Below are positions 44,187-55,146 of a stretch of 64,000 bases of DNA, piece after piece. Made by a program: the position numbers and the translations under genes. Numbering within the stretch: position 1 is the stretch's first letter; each line of letters opens with the position of its first letter. The DNA is taken from the NCBI RefSeq assembly GCF_025567045.1, contig NZ_JAOQJK010000002.1, forward strand, positions 124,001-188,000, written 5' to 3'. Source of the DNA: Barnesiella propionica. Its GTDB lineage: Bacteria; Bacteroidota; Bacteroidia; Bacteroidales; Barnesiellaceae. The notes beneath the pieces are model-generated. The model was not told the DNA's origin, ran no database searches, and was given only the letters and a program-made list of their open reading frames with translations.

Positions 44187-45065
44187 ATGAAAAAAATAAT
44201 TCTATCAATTGCATTATGTCTTTATTGTATTATAACATTCGGACAAAATCTAACTCAAGAAATTGAAAAAGTGATACAAGAGAAACAGGCTTCTATAGGC
44301 GTGGCAGTCATGTATGGAGACAAAACTTTTGCTGTCGCCAATCATAAAAAATATCCAATCATGAGTGTATTCAAATTTCATATTGCAGTAACAGCATTAA
44401 AAAAGATGGAAACGGAAAATATACCTTTAGATAGTATGATATATATAGAGCCAAAACAAATCCATAAAAAAACATTTAGCCCATTAAGAGATAAATATCC
44501 AAATCAAAGAATACACCTATCATATCGAGATATGATAGAATATACAGTTGCACATAGCGATAATAACACATGTGATTTACTGATAGAATTTGTAGGAGGG
44601 ATAAAGAATGTGGATACATATATAAAATCACTTGGAATTAAAGACCTAAATCTTACGGAGACGGAACATGATATGCATGAAAACATAATGAATTGCTACA
44701 ATAATTGGAGTACGCCTTTATCTATTGCACAATTATTAAAGAAAGTCTATACAGAAAATATTTTGACTGAAGACCACTTTACTTTTTTAGAAAAAATCAT
44801 GCTTAATTGTTCTTCAGGAAAAGACAAATTAAAAGCAGGATTGCCTGCAGACATTAAGATAGCTCACAAAACAGGACATTCAGATCGCACTTCTGACGGT
44901 TTGCAAATAAGCGAGGCTGATGCCGGGGTTATTTATTTACCTAATGGAGAAAAATGTTATATTGTGGTTTTGATAAAAGATTCTCGAGAGTCGGATAAAG
45001 ACAATGCTAAAATAATGGCAGATATAGCGAATTTAACTTTTAGAATTTATAATACCGGTATTTAA
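44187..45065 (+). CDS. Class A beta-lactamase, subclass A2 type (CfxA/CblA-like)
   Basis: Periplasmic serine hydrolase expected to open beta-lactam rings. A signal peptide is at 1-19 (ending TFGQ). All class A landmarks are present: S60-V-F-K63 (SxxK), S124-D-N126, a Glu in the omega-like TETEHDMHEN segment near 158-160, and K228-T-G230. Layout resembles CfxA, CblA and CepA of Bacteroides. It is clearly more AT-rich than its neighbours and uses many AAA and ATA codons, hinting at acquisition, although no mobile element is adjacent. Which drugs it acts on cannot be read here. Confidence 0.92.
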   Translation: MKKIILSIALCLYCIITFGQNLTQEIEKVIQEKQASIGVAVMYGDKTFAVANHKKYPIMSVFKFHIAVTALKKMETENIPLDSMIYIEPKQIHKKTFSPLRDKYPNQRIHLSYRDMIEYTVAHSDNNTCDLLIEFVGGIKNVDTYIKSLGIKDLNLTETEHDMHENIMNCYNNWSTPLSIAQLLKKVYTENILTEDHFTFLEKIMLNCSSGKDKLKAGLPADIKIAHKTGHSDRTSDGLQISEADAGVIYLPNGEKCYIVVLIKDSRESDKDNAKIMADIANLTFRIYNTGI

Positions 45066-45094
45066 TATATGAATTACCCCAATAATATAATACG

Positions 45095-45132
45095 TACAAA
45101 AGGGCTCTTTTTTCAGAGCTCTTTTGTATTTA
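45095..45132 (+). terminator. Terminator after the beta-lactamase gene
   Basis: Fourteen-bp stem 45095-45108 / 45115-45128 with one G-T pair and a T-rich tail. Confidence 0.85.
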
Positions 45133-45190
45133 GATATTCTCTTATACTGAAATAGAGTTATACCTAAAGATGAAAAAAATCAAGTATTAG

Positions 45191-45221
45191 TTTGAATATC
45201 GAAACTAAACAACTATTTTTG
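45191..45221 (+). promoter_or_regulatory. Promoter of tig
   Basis: TTTG at 45191-45194, 19 bases, TATTTTTG at 45214-45221: an exact consensus promoter about 100 bases before the tig start. Confidence 0.85.
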
Positions 45222-45322
45222 CGGTCGCATTTTGTAAACGTGTGTACAAATATCTTTGTTCTTGTTATACAAAGCATATTATCGTATTGATTATAAGTTT
45301 AATATTAAATAAATTCGAAAGA

Positions 45323-46678
45323 ATGAACGTTTCGCAACAAAACACTGACAAATTAAATGCAGTAATTTCTATTGAGGTTACTAAAGCAGATTACCAGGAG
45401 AGTGTAAATAAAGCTCTGCGCACTTATGGCCAGAAAGCAAATATTCCCGGTTTCCGTAAAGGAAAAGTTCCCTTTGGTATACTCAACAAGATGTTCGGAA
45501 AATCTGTGTTGGTAGAAGAGATCAATAAGTTGGTTTCTGATAAACTTTTCGGATATATTCGTGAAAATCAATTAAATATTTTAGGTGAACCTATGCCTGT
45601 AGAAAATCAGGAAATTGATTTTGATAAACAGGAAGATTTTACCTTTAATTTCGATATAGCTTTGGCTCCGGAAATAAAAGTTTCACTGAATAAAGATGTA
45701 CATGTTCCTTATTATAATATCACCGTGGATGATGATATGGTTAATAAACAGATAGACGCTTTTGCAAACCGCTATGGAAAACAAGTAGTAGTGGAAGAAG
45801 TGGGAGAAAAAGATCTGGTGAAAGGTTCAATGGTGGAACTGAATGAGGATGGAACATCTAAAGAAGGAGGAATTGTGGTGGAATCTACGGTCGTTTCTCC
45901 TTATTATTTTAAAAATGAAGATGAGAAAGCTAAATTTGTCGGTGCTAAAACAGGTGCTAAAGTCGTATTCAACCCGGCAAATACCTGTGATGCGAATCCG
46001 GCTGAACTGGCTTCGATGCTGAATATTGATAAGGCTGTTGCTGCTGATGTGAAGTCTTCTTTTGAAATGACCATTAAGGAAATTACAGGTTTGAAACCTG
46101 CTGAAATGGATCAGGAATTCTTTGATAATGTATTTGGTAAAGATACGGTAAAATCGGAAGATGAATTCAAGGCAAAAGTTCGTGAATTCATTGCCATGCA
46201 ATTAGCTCCCGAAAGTAATTATAAGTTCGGTATCGATGCACGTGAAGTCATTGAAAAACAAATCGGGGAATTTGATTTACCTGATACTTTCCTGAAACGT
46301 TGGTTGTTGGCTACCAATAAAGAACGCAAAGCAGAAACTATCGATGACGAATATACAAAAATGTTGCCGGACCTTAAATGGCATCTTATCAAAGAACAGA
46401 TTGCTAAAGATACTCAATTGAAGATAGAAGACGCCGATCTTATGATTATGGCTAAGAACGTAGCTGCATCGCAATTTGCTCAATACGGAATGACCGGACT
46501 TCCTGACGATGTATTGGAAAAATATGCTAAAGAAATGCTGGATAACCGGGAAACAAAAAGCAATTTGATAGATCGTGTTACTGAAACCAAGATACTTGCC
46601 GGTATTAAAGACGCTGTGACATTAGATGAAAAATCTATATCCAGCGAAGATTTCTACAAAATGTTTGAGAATAAATAA
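45323..46678 (+). CDS. tig: Trigger factor (ribosome-bound chaperone)
   Basis: Folding chaperone at the ribosome exit tunnel. The N-terminal ribosome-binding signature NIPGFRKGKVPFGILNKMFG is present at about residues 34-53, and a long helical C-terminal chaperone arm follows. The central PPIase domain is reduced, as is common in this phylum. The start at 45323 (MNVSQQNT, 451 residues) is preferred; an in-frame ATG at 45242 would add 27 unrelated residues. The neighbouring clpP and clpX give the common tig-clpP-clpX order. Confidence 0.94.
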   Translation: MNVSQQNTDKLNAVISIEVTKADYQESVNKALRTYGQKANIPGFRKGKVPFGILNKMFGKSVLVEEINKLVSDKLFGYIRENQLNILGEPMPVENQEIDFDKQEDFTFNFDIALAPEIKVSLNKDVHVPYYNITVDDDMVNKQIDAFANRYGKQVVVEEVGEKDLVKGSMVELNEDGTSKEGGIVVESTVVSPYYFKNEDEKAKFVGAKTGAKVVFNPANTCDANPAELASMLNIDKAVAADVKSSFEMTIKEITGLKPAEMDQEFFDNVFGKDTVKSEDEFKAKVREFIAMQLAPESNYKFGIDAREVIEKQIGEFDLPDTFLKRWLLATNKERKAETIDDEYTKMLPDLKWHLIKEQIAKDTQLKIEDADLMIMAKNVAASQFAQYGMTGLPDDVLEKYAKEMLDNRETKSNLIDRVTETKILAGIKDAVTLDEKSISSEDFYKMFENK

Positions 46679-46704
46679 GACCTTATAGATATTCTCTTTT
46701 AAGG

Positions 46705-46739
46705 AACCCGCTCTGTTCAAATGCAGAGCGGGTTTTTAT
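46705..46739 (+). terminator. Terminator after tig
   Basis: Eleven-bp perfect stem AACCCGCTCTG/CAGAGCGGGTT followed by TTTATTTAG. Confidence 0.9.
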
Positions 46740-46806
46740 TTAGGTTTTCCTTTTTACCGGAAATAAATTTGTGACTATAAAATATGGTTACTTGCATGTC
46801 AATGTT

Positions 46807-46814
46807 TATATTTG
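46807..46814 (+). promoter_or_regulatory. -7 box of a possible short transcript
   Basis: TATATTTG followed by C. It would start an RNA near 46821 that ends at the UUCG terminator near 46896. No matching -33 element was found. Confidence 0.45.
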
Positions 46815-46831
46815 CACTCCTTTTGCTGAAA

Positions 46832-46870
46832 ATGTGTAAAGACAGTTCTTGCAATTATGCGGATAAATAG
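46832..46870 (+). CDS. Candidate 12-residue leader peptide MCKDSSCNYADK
   Basis: Tiny frame with Cys at positions 2 and 7. Its stop codon directly abuts the first base of a terminator stem, and a -7 box lies 18 bases upstream. This is the layout of an attenuator or a small translated RNA. The downstream clpP gene has its own promoter, so its target is unclear. Confidence 0.4.
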   Translation: MCKDSSCNYADK

Positions 46871-46896
46871 AAAATCCTTCGGGATTTTTGTTTTAT
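46871..46896 (+). terminator. UUCG-tetraloop terminator between tig and clpP
   Basis: Seven-bp stem AAAATCC/GGATTTT closed by a C(TTCG)G loop, an extra-stable tetraloop, followed by TTGTTTTAT. Confidence 0.8.
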
Positions 46897-46960
46897 AGAA
46901 CAAAATTTACAGTGTGTAATTCTTAATGATATTAAATACTGTTTTCCGCGTGAATAAAAC

Positions 46961-46992
46961 TTGCAGGATTCTTGAATTTATTTATAACTTTG
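46961..46992 (+). promoter_or_regulatory. Promoter of clpP-clpX
   Basis: TTG at 46961-46963, 21 bases, TAACTTTG at 46985-46992, 41 bases before the clpP start. Confidence 0.75.
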
Positions 46993-47033
46993 TTTGTTAG
47001 TATAATAGAAAACCAATTAAAAAGAACATATTT

Positions 47034-47714
47034 ATGGCTAATGACTTTAGAAATTATGCGGTAAAACATCTGGGGATGAACGGGCTGGCTATAGACCAGT
47101 ATATGGCGGCTTCGGATATTACCAGTAGTTACATTTCTCCGACCATTATCGAAGAGCGTCAGCTCAATATCGCTCAAATGGACGTGTTTTCCCGTTTGAT
47201 GATGGATCGTATTATATTTATGGGAACTCAGGTAGATGATTATTCCGCCAATGTGATTCAGGCCCAGTTGCTTTATCTGGATTCGGCCGATCCCGGAAAA
47301 GACATATCTATTTATTTCAATAGTCCCGGAGGTTCGGTATATGCAGGATTAGGCATTTATGATACTATGCAATATATTAGCAGCGATGTATCCACTATAT
47401 GTACAGGCATGGCGGCATCGATGGCTGCTGTATTATTAGTATCTGGAACCAAAGGAAAAAGATTCGCTTTACAGCATTCTCGCGTAATGATTCACCAGCC
47501 GATGGGTGGTGCTCAGGGGCAGGCTTCCGATATAGAGATTACGGCTCGGGAAATACAAAAACTTAAAAAAGAACTTTACACCATAATAGCCGAACATTCC
47601 GGAAATTCTTATGAAAAGGTAGAAAGAGATTCCGATCGAGATTACTGGATGACTGCTGTCGAAGCAAAAGAATACGGTATGATTGATGATGTATTGATAA
47701 AAGCGGCCCGTTGA
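47034..47714 (+). CDS. clpP: ATP-dependent Clp protease proteolytic subunit
   Basis: Serine protease forming the tetradecameric barrel that degrades proteins unfolded by ClpX. Catalytic S129 lies in GMAASMA and H154 in [17 protein letters not shown]; the Asp is expected in the following RDYWM-containing region. [16 protein letters not shown] is the substrate-groove motif. It has 226 residues, with an N-terminal extension of about 30 residues compared with E. coli. clpX follows by 34 bases. Confidence 0.97.
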   Translation: MANDFRNYAVKHLGMNGLAIDQYMAASDITSSYISPTIIEERQLNIAQMDVFSRLMMDRIIFMGTQVDDYSANVIQAQLLYLDSADPGKDISIYFNSPGGSVYAGLGIYDTMQYISSDVSTICTGMAASMAAVLLVSGTKGKRFALQHSRVMIHQPMGGAQGQASDIEITAREIQKLKKELYTIIAEHSGNSYEKVERDSDRDYWMTAVEAKEYGMIDDVLIKAAR

Positions 47715-47748
47715 TATAAAGGCCCGCAGTTATATAACCTAAACAAGA

Positions 47749-48987
47749 ATGGCAAAAAAAGAAAACAGATGTAGCTTTTGTGGCCGCTCCGAACACGAAG
47801 TTAATTTGCTTATGCCCGGCCGTGACGGATGCATTTGCGATATGTGTGCCGAGCAAGCCTATCTCATAACAGAAGAATATTTGAACAAAAAGAAGTCGGG
47901 AAACAAGAATGATTTGGGTTTCACCAAGCAGGATCTGCCTCGTCCGGCCGATATTAAAGCATTTCTGGACCAGTATGTTATAGGACAGGATGCCGCCAAG
48001 CGTTATCTTTCCGTATCGGTGTATAACCATTATAAACGGCTGATGCAGAACTTTTCTCAGGATGATGATGTGGAAATCGAGAAATCCAATATTATCATGG
48101 TGGGACCTACGGGGACAGGAAAAACTTTGCTGGCAAAAACAATCGCCAGGCTGCTGAAAGTACCGTTCACGATTGTCGATGCAACAGTGCTTACCGAAGC
48201 CGGATACGTAGGGGAAGATATAGAAAGTATTCTTACCCGTTTATTGCAGGTGGCTGATTATGATGTTGCCGCTGCCGAACGTGGTATAGTTTTTATCGAT
48301 GAAATAGATAAAATTGCACGTAAAAGCGATAATCCGTCGATAACGAGGGATGTTAGCGGCGAAGGAGTTCAGCAAGGGCTCTTAAAATTACTGGAGGGTT
48401 CTATTGTGAATGTTCCCCCTCAGGGAGGACGTAAGCATCCGGAACAAAAAATGATCCCCGTAAATACTAAAAACATACTATATATTTGCGGAGGGGCTTT
48501 TGATGGAATAGAGCGTAAAATAGCCATGCGCCTTAACACTCATGTGGTAGGATATAATAGAGGGAACCGTCATTCTGTAGCCGATCGCGATAATATGTTG
48601 CAATATGTGGCGCCTCAGGATTTAAAGGCTTTCGGCCTGATTCCCGAGATAATAGGCCGCTTACCTATACTTACTTCGTTACAGCCGTTGGATAAGGAAT
48701 CTTTGCGCCGTATACTCGTCGAACCGAAAAATTCCATTATTAAACAATATATCAAGTTGTTCGATATGGATGGGGTTACTCTTACATTTGATGACGATGT
48801 GCTGGACTATGTTGTAGAGAAAGCTATTGAATTTAAGTTAGGAGCACGCGGTTTGAGGTCTATAGTCGAGACTATTATGATGGATGCCATGTACGAGATA
48901 CCGTCTTCCAATAAGAAGAAATTGACTATTACCCAAAAATATGCTGCGGAGAAACTTGAAAAAGCAAATTTGTTGGCGTTGCATTAA
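47749..48987 (+). CDS. clpX: ATP-dependent Clp protease ATPase subunit ClpX
   Basis: AAA+ unfoldase that feeds tagged proteins to ClpP. An N-terminal zinc-binding domain has four Cys (CSFC at 8-11 and CICDMC near 30-35). Walker A GPTGTGKT lies near residue 119, Walker [10 protein letters not shown], and the pore loop GYVGED. The ClpP-docking IGF-type loop is expected in the middle of the large domain. The 412-residue length is normal. Co-transcribed with clpP. Confidence 0.98.
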   Translation: MAKKENRCSFCGRSEHEVNLLMPGRDGCICDMCAEQAYLITEEYLNKKKSGNKNDLGFTKQDLPRPADIKAFLDQYVIGQDAAKRYLSVSVYNHYKRLMQNFSQDDDVEIEKSNIIMVGPTGTGKTLLAKTIARLLKVPFTIVDATVLTEAGYVGEDIESILTRLLQVADYDVAAAERGIVFIDEIDKIARKSDNPSITRDVSGEGVQQGLLKLLEGSIVNVPPQGGRKHPEQKMIPVNTKNILYICGGAFDGIERKIAMRLNTHVVGYNRGNRHSVADRDNMLQYVAPQDLKAFGLIPEIIGRLPILTSLQPLDKESLRRILVEPKNSIIKQYIKLFDMDGVTLTFDDDVLDYVVEKAIEFKLGARGLRSIVETIMMDAMYEIPSSNKKKLTITQKYAAEKLEKANLLALH

Positions 48988-49091
48988 AAAATAATCAAGA
49001 AAAAATTGGAGAAATCAAAGAGATATTTATAAATTTGTTACAGTCAATTATGCTAAAAAACTGTTTTGAACACCAATAATCCTAACGTTAC

Positions 49092-51272
49092 ATGGCTGAT
49101 TATATAAATCTGACAGATGAACTGAAAAAAAACTTCGGGTTTGATACATTTAAAGGAAATCAGGAGGCAATTATAAAAAACTTACTGGCTGGAAAAGATA
49201 CTTTTGTACTTATGCCTACAGGAGGTGGAAAGTCATTATGCTATCAGTTGCCGTCCTTAATGATGAAAGGTACCGCCGTTGTTATTTCTCCGTTGATCGC
49301 ATTGATGAAAAATCAAGTTGATGCCATGCGTAATTTCAGCGAAGAAGATGGTGTCGCTCATTTTATAAATTCATCTCTGAATAAAGCTGCGATAGATCAG
49401 GTCAAAAACGATATACTTTCGGAAAAGACCAAATTATTGTATGTAGCACCCGAATCGCTTACTAAAGAAGAAAATATAGAATTCCTTAAACAGATCGATA
49501 TCTCCTTTTATGCCGTAGACGAGGCTCATTGTATTTCGGAATGGGGACACGATTTCCGTCCGGAGTATCGCCGTATTCGCCCGATCATTAATGAGATAGG
49601 CGTACGTCCGGTTATTGCTCTCACGGCAACGGCAACCCTTAAGGTTCAGCACGACATTCAAAAGAATCTTGGAATGACCGATTCTGCTGTATTTAAATCA
49701 TCCTTTAACCGCCCTAATCTGTATTATGAGGTACGTCCCAAAACACAGAATATTGATAAGGATATTATTAAATACATAAAATCGCAGGAAGGAAAATCGG
49801 GTATTATTTATTGCCTGAGCCGTAAAAAAGTAGAAGAGCTGGCCGAAATGTTGCGTGTAAACGGTATAAACGCCCTGGCTTACCATGCCGGGATGGATTC
49901 TGCTACCCGCACACAAAATCAGGACGCTTTTCTTTTGGAGAAAATCGACGTTATTGTGGCGACTATCGCTTTCGGGATGGGTATAGATAAACCGGATGTA
50001 CGTTACGTTATCCATTACGATATACCTAAAAGCCTGGAAGGATATTATCAGGAAACCGGTAGAGCCGGTCGTGACGGCGGAGAAGGTCAGTGCATCACGT
50101 TCTATATGAATAAAGACTTGCAAAAACTGGAAAAGTTTATGCAGGGTAAGCCTATTGCCGAACAGGAAATCGGTAAACAACTATTGCTTGAAACAGCTGC
50201 TTATGCAGAGTCTTCCCTCTGCCGTCGTAAACTGTTGTTGCATTATTTCGGGGAGGAATACAATGAAGATAATTGCGGTAATTGTGACAATTGTTTAAAC
50301 CCTAAAAAACAAGTGGAAGCTAAAGATTTACTTTGTGCAGTTATTGAAACTGTTATTGCGTTAAAAGAGAAGTTCAAAGCAGATCATGTGATCGATGTGA
50401 TGTTAGGAAAAGAGACTTCCGAGGTATTATCCTATCATCAGGACGAACTGGAAGTGTTCGGCTGTGGCCAGGGAGAAGATGAAAAGACCTGGAATGCCGT
50501 GATACGGCAAGCCCTTATCAGTGGTCACCTCGATAAAGATATTGAGAATTACGGATTGCTCAAGGTGACTAAAGCCGGGCATGCATTCCTTAAGAAACCG
50601 GTTTCTTATAAAATTGTGCAGGATGCCGATTTTGAGGATACCGAAGAAGAAGTACCGATGAAAGGAGGGGCAATATGTGCCGTTGATCCCGAACTTTATT
50701 CTATACTTAAGGATTTACGTAAAAAGATTGCTAAAAAGCTGGAATTACCTCCTTATGTAATATTTCAGGATCCTTCGCTGGAAGCTATGGCTACGACCTA
50801 TCCGATCACAATGGACGAGCTGCAGAATATTCCCGGTGTCGGAGCCGGCAAGGCTAAACGATACGGAGAAGAATTTATTAAAGTTATTAAGGCGCATGTA
50901 GAAGAAAATGAGATCGAACGTCCTGAAGACTTGCGTGTACGTACCGTAGCTAATAAATCGAAACTTAAAGTCTCCATCATTCAGGCTATCGACCGTAAGA
51001 TAGCATTGGATGAGCTTGCAGAATCCAAAGGCCTTGAGTTTACCGAGTTACTGGATGAGGTAGAGGCTATTGTATATTCCGGAACAAAAATAAATATCGA
51101 TTATTTTTTACATGAGATCATGGACGACGATCATATAGAAGATATTTTCGATTATTTTAAAGAGAGTGAAAGCGATAGTCTGGAAGATGCGATTGAAGAA
51201 TTCGGTCGTGAATATACCGAGGAAGAAATACGCTTGATCCGTATAAAATTCCTTTCGGAAATGGGAAACTAA
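49092..51272 (+). CDS. recQ: ATP-dependent DNA helicase RecQ
   Basis: 3'-5' helicase for recombination and stalled-fork repair. Walker A TGGGKS at 43-48 is followed by DEAH near 144 in AVDEAHCISEWGHDFRPEYR. Helicase C-domain motif QETGRAGRDG is near residue 320. The RQC zinc site has four Cys (CRRK, then CGNCDNC). An HRDC domain is at about 535-610. The 726-residue length exceeds E. coli RecQ (about 610); the extra C-terminal region of about 110 residues is acidic. Confidence 0.96.
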   Translation: MADYINLTDELKKNFGFDTFKGNQEAIIKNLLAGKDTFVLMPTGGGKSLCYQLPSLMMKGTAVVISPLIALMKNQVDAMRNFSEEDGVAHFINSSLNKAAIDQVKNDILSEKTKLLYVAPESLTKEENIEFLKQIDISFYAVDEAHCISEWGHDFRPEYRRIRPIINEIGVRPVIALTATATLKVQHDIQKNLGMTDSAVFKSSFNRPNLYYEVRPKTQNIDKDIIKYIKSQEGKSGIIYCLSRKKVEELAEMLRVNGINALAYHAGMDSATRTQNQDAFLLEKIDVIVATIAFGMGIDKPDVRYVIHYDIPKSLEGYYQETGRAGRDGGEGQCITFYMNKDLQKLEKFMQGKPIAEQEIGKQLLLETAAYAESSLCRRKLLLHYFGEEYNEDNCGNCDNCLNPKKQVEAKDLLCAVIETVIALKEKFKADHVIDVMLGKETSEVLSYHQDELEVFGCGQGEDEKTWNAVIRQALISGHLDKDIENYGLLKVTKAGHAFLKKPVSYKIVQDADFEDTEEEVPMKGGAICAVDPELYSILKDLRKKIAKKLELPPYVIFQDPSLEAMATTYPITMDELQNIPGVGAGKAKRYGEEFIKVIKAHVEENEIERPEDLRVRTVANKSKLKVSIIQAIDRKIALDELAESKGLEFTELLDEVEAIVYSGTKINIDYFLHEIMDDDHIEDIFDYFKESESDSLEDAIEEFGREYTEEEIRLIRIKFLSEMGN

Positions 51273-51284
51273 TAGATTTTGTAT

Positions 51285-51341
51285 ATAATATAAATGCAGT
51301 AAATGCGGTATTCAATACCGCATTTACTGCATTTATATTAT
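51285..51341 (+). terminator. Long perfect inverted repeat after recQ
   Basis: Perfect 28-bp inverted repeat symmetric about base 51313, starting 12 bases after the recQ stop. Likely a transcription terminator, but longer and more perfect than needed; no long T-tract follows. Confidence 0.7.
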
Positions 51342-51441
51342 TGGATGGAATATTTTTATAGTATAAATAGTTTCAATAGTCGTAATTTAAAATTTTCTTA
51401 AAAATAAAAGGAATCATTTCCTGCGAAACGGGAAATATATG

Positions 51442-51449
51442 TATCTTTG
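51442..51449 (+). promoter_or_regulatory. -7 box of guaB
   Basis: TATCTTTG followed by C, 31 bases before the guaB start, a full match to TAnnTTTG. No purine repressor site was recognised. Confidence 0.65.
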
Positions 51450-51459
51450 CGTGCAATAA

Positions 51460-52953
<1,494 letters not shown>

Positions 52954-52978
52954 AGAATTATAATTATTTTTTATCTTT

Positions 52979-53050
52979 ATAATACACTATTTTCTCGTGT
53001 TCAATATAATTTTCTTATATTTGGAACGTTAAAATAGTGTATTATTTTTT
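52979..53050 (+). terminator. Long hairpin after guaB
   Basis: Outer stem AATACACTATTTT/AAAATAGTGTATT (52981-52993 / 53031-53043) encloses an inner imperfect stem (GTTC...GAAC with TATAA/TTATA), followed by ATTTTTTATA. About 70 bases of nested structure, acting at least as a terminator. Confidence 0.75.
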
Positions 53051-53121
53051 ATACTAAAATTTATGATGAATAAAGCGGAGTAATGCTCCTCTGCTTATAG
53101 TGCTTAAATATGATAAAACCA

Positions 53122-55077
53122 ATGAAAAAGAAATTGCTGTTACTGTCTTTGTGTGCCGGAGGAACTCTCCTAATGGCGCAACCTGTCAATGACCCAGTAT
53201 TGATGAAAATAAATGGGAAGGATATCAAGAAATCGGAATTTGAGTACATTTACAACAAAAACAATCAGCAGCAACTTGAACACAAGTCGCTTGATGAGTA
53301 TTTGGTTCTGTTCACCAATTATAAACTAAAGGTAGCTGAAGCAGAAGCTTATGGTCTCGATACGGTGCAGGCGTTCAAAAAAGAACTGGCCGGATATAGA
53401 AAAGAACTGGCGAAACCATATTTGGTCGATTCCAAGCTGGATGAACAAATGGCCCGCGAGGCATACCACCGCCTGAAAGAAAATGTGGAAGTCGAGCATA
53501 TTCTTTTTTCTATAAATAATCCGAATGATGAAGCTGAGAAAAAGGCCGCTTTCGATAAGGCTATGCAGGCCCGTGAAAGAATATTGAAAGGCGAAGATTT
53601 CGGTAAGGTGGCTTTTGAATGCTCTGATGATCCTTCTGCGAAAGAAAATAACGGTTATTTGGGCTTTATCAAAGGATTCCGTACTGTATTGCCTTTCGAA
53701 GATGCTGTTTATAGCATGAAACCGGGAGATTTGTCCAAACCTGTATTAAGCCAGTTCGGATATCATATTATAAAAGTATTGAGTACTCGTCCCGATCCGG
53801 GGAGTGTGCTTACCGCCCATATCGCTCTCATGGTTCGGAAAAATGCGCCGGAAGGATTGATGGCTGAAAAGGAGAAAGAAATAAAAGAAATTTATAATGA
53901 AGTTATCAATGGAGGTGACTTTGCCAAAATAGCAAAAGAAAAATCAGAAGACAGAGGTTCCTCTCGCAACGGAGGACAATTACCTTGGTGTAACAGTGGT
54001 GATTTCGTTCCTGAATTTGAAAAAGTAGCATTTGCCTTAAAAAATAAGGGTGATATTTCGGAACCAGTGCTTTCTCCTTTTGGCTGGCATATAATTAAAT
54101 TACTGGATCGTAAGGAATTTCCTTCCTTTGAAGAGAAAAGAAACGAAATTATGAACCGCCTGGCACGCGATAGTCGTGGAGCGAAAGCAAAGGAGTCGTT
54201 AGTTACACAATTGAAAGAAGCATATCATTTCAAACTGAATCAGGATATTTTAAATAAAATGTATGCTCGGACAGAAAAGAAGGGAATCGATTCTTTGTTC
54301 TTGGCTGATATAAGTAAAGATGAAACCTGGTTGTTTTCGTTTGACGGAGGAGGAATGAAATTATCCGAATTTGGTGAAGCGATAACTCCGGTAGTTTATG
54401 GTCTGGTTTATAATCCCAATACTCCTGCCCGTGAGTTTATAGATACTCAAATTAAGAAATATGTAGAAAACCAAATCCTAACGTATGAAGAGAATAATCT
54501 GGATGTTAAGTATCCCGATTTTCGTAATCTTATGAATGAATACCGTGATGGTATGCTGCTTTTCGAAATAAGTAATCGTGAAGTTTGGGAAAAAGCATCT
54601 CAGGATACTCAGGGACTTGAAAAGTATTTCAAGAAAAATAAAAAGAAATACAACTGGAAAGAACCTCATTTTAAAGGGTATTTGGTTCAATGTGCGAATG
54701 ATTCTGTTGCCGGACTTGTGCAGAACCGGATTAAAACCGCTCCTAAAGATTCTGTCATATATTATGTAATTCGGGAATTCAATAACGATAGTGTCAAGAA
54801 TGTCCGTATTGAACGTGGATTATATGTGGCAGGAGACAATGCGAATATAGATAATCTGGTATTCGCGCAAGGGGAAAAACAAATAGATGAAAAATTTCCT
54901 GTTATGTTTACAGCAGGTAAAATCTTGAAAAAAGGACCGGAAGAGTATACCGATGTTCGTGGGCAGGTGACAGCCGATTATCAAACTTATCTTGAAAAAG
55001 TGTGGGTAAAGATGCTAAATAAGAAATATCCGGTTGAAATAAATAAAGATGTTCTAAAAACGGTTAATAAACAATAG
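53122..55077 (+). CDS. PpiC-type peptidyl-prolyl isomerase with two rotamase domains
   Basis: Periplasmic folding factor for envelope proteins. A signal peptide is at about 1-20 (ending LLMAQ). Two parvulin domains are visible: about 118-225 (EVEHILFSINNPND to GYHIIKVL) and about 230-330 (LTAHIALMVRKNAP to GWHIIKLL). The remaining 320 residues are unassigned. An ATG four codons upstream (53110) is the alternative start. It heads a run of three similar genes with a co-directional OstA-like gene. Confidence 0.9.
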   Translation: MKKKLLLLSLCAGGTLLMAQPVNDPVLMKINGKDIKKSEFEYIYNKNNQQQLEHKSLDEYLVLFTNYKLKVAEAEAYGLDTVQAFKKELAGYRKELAKPYLVDSKLDEQMAREAYHRLKENVEVEHILFSINNPNDEAEKKAAFDKAMQARERILKGEDFGKVAFECSDDPSAKENNGYLGFIKGFRTVLPFEDAVYSMKPGDLSKPVLSQFGYHIIKVLSTRPDPGSVLTAHIALMVRKNAPEGLMAEKEKEIKEIYNEVINGGDFAKIAKEKSEDRGSSRNGGQLPWCNSGDFVPEFEKVAFALKNKGDISEPVLSPFGWHIIKLLDRKEFPSFEEKRNEIMNRLARDSRGAKAKESLVTQLKEAYHFKLNQDILNKMYARTEKKGIDSLFLADISKDETWLFSFDGGGMKLSEFGEAITPVVYGLVYNPNTPAREFIDTQIKKYVENQILTYEENNLDVKYPDFRNLMNEYRDGMLLFEISNREVWEKASQDTQGLEKYFKKNKKKYNWKEPHFKGYLVQCANDSVAGLVQNRIKTAPKDSVIYYVIREFNNDSVKNVRIERGLYVAGDNANIDNLVFAQGEKQIDEKFPVMFTAGKILKKGPEEYTDVRGQVTADYQTYLEKVWVKMLNKKYPVEINKDVLKTVNKQ

Positions 55078-55146
55078 ATTCAGCACTTTTCGTTGTATTT
55101 TTATGACGAAGATTTGTTTAGAACGTTTTTTATTAAATCGTAAAAT

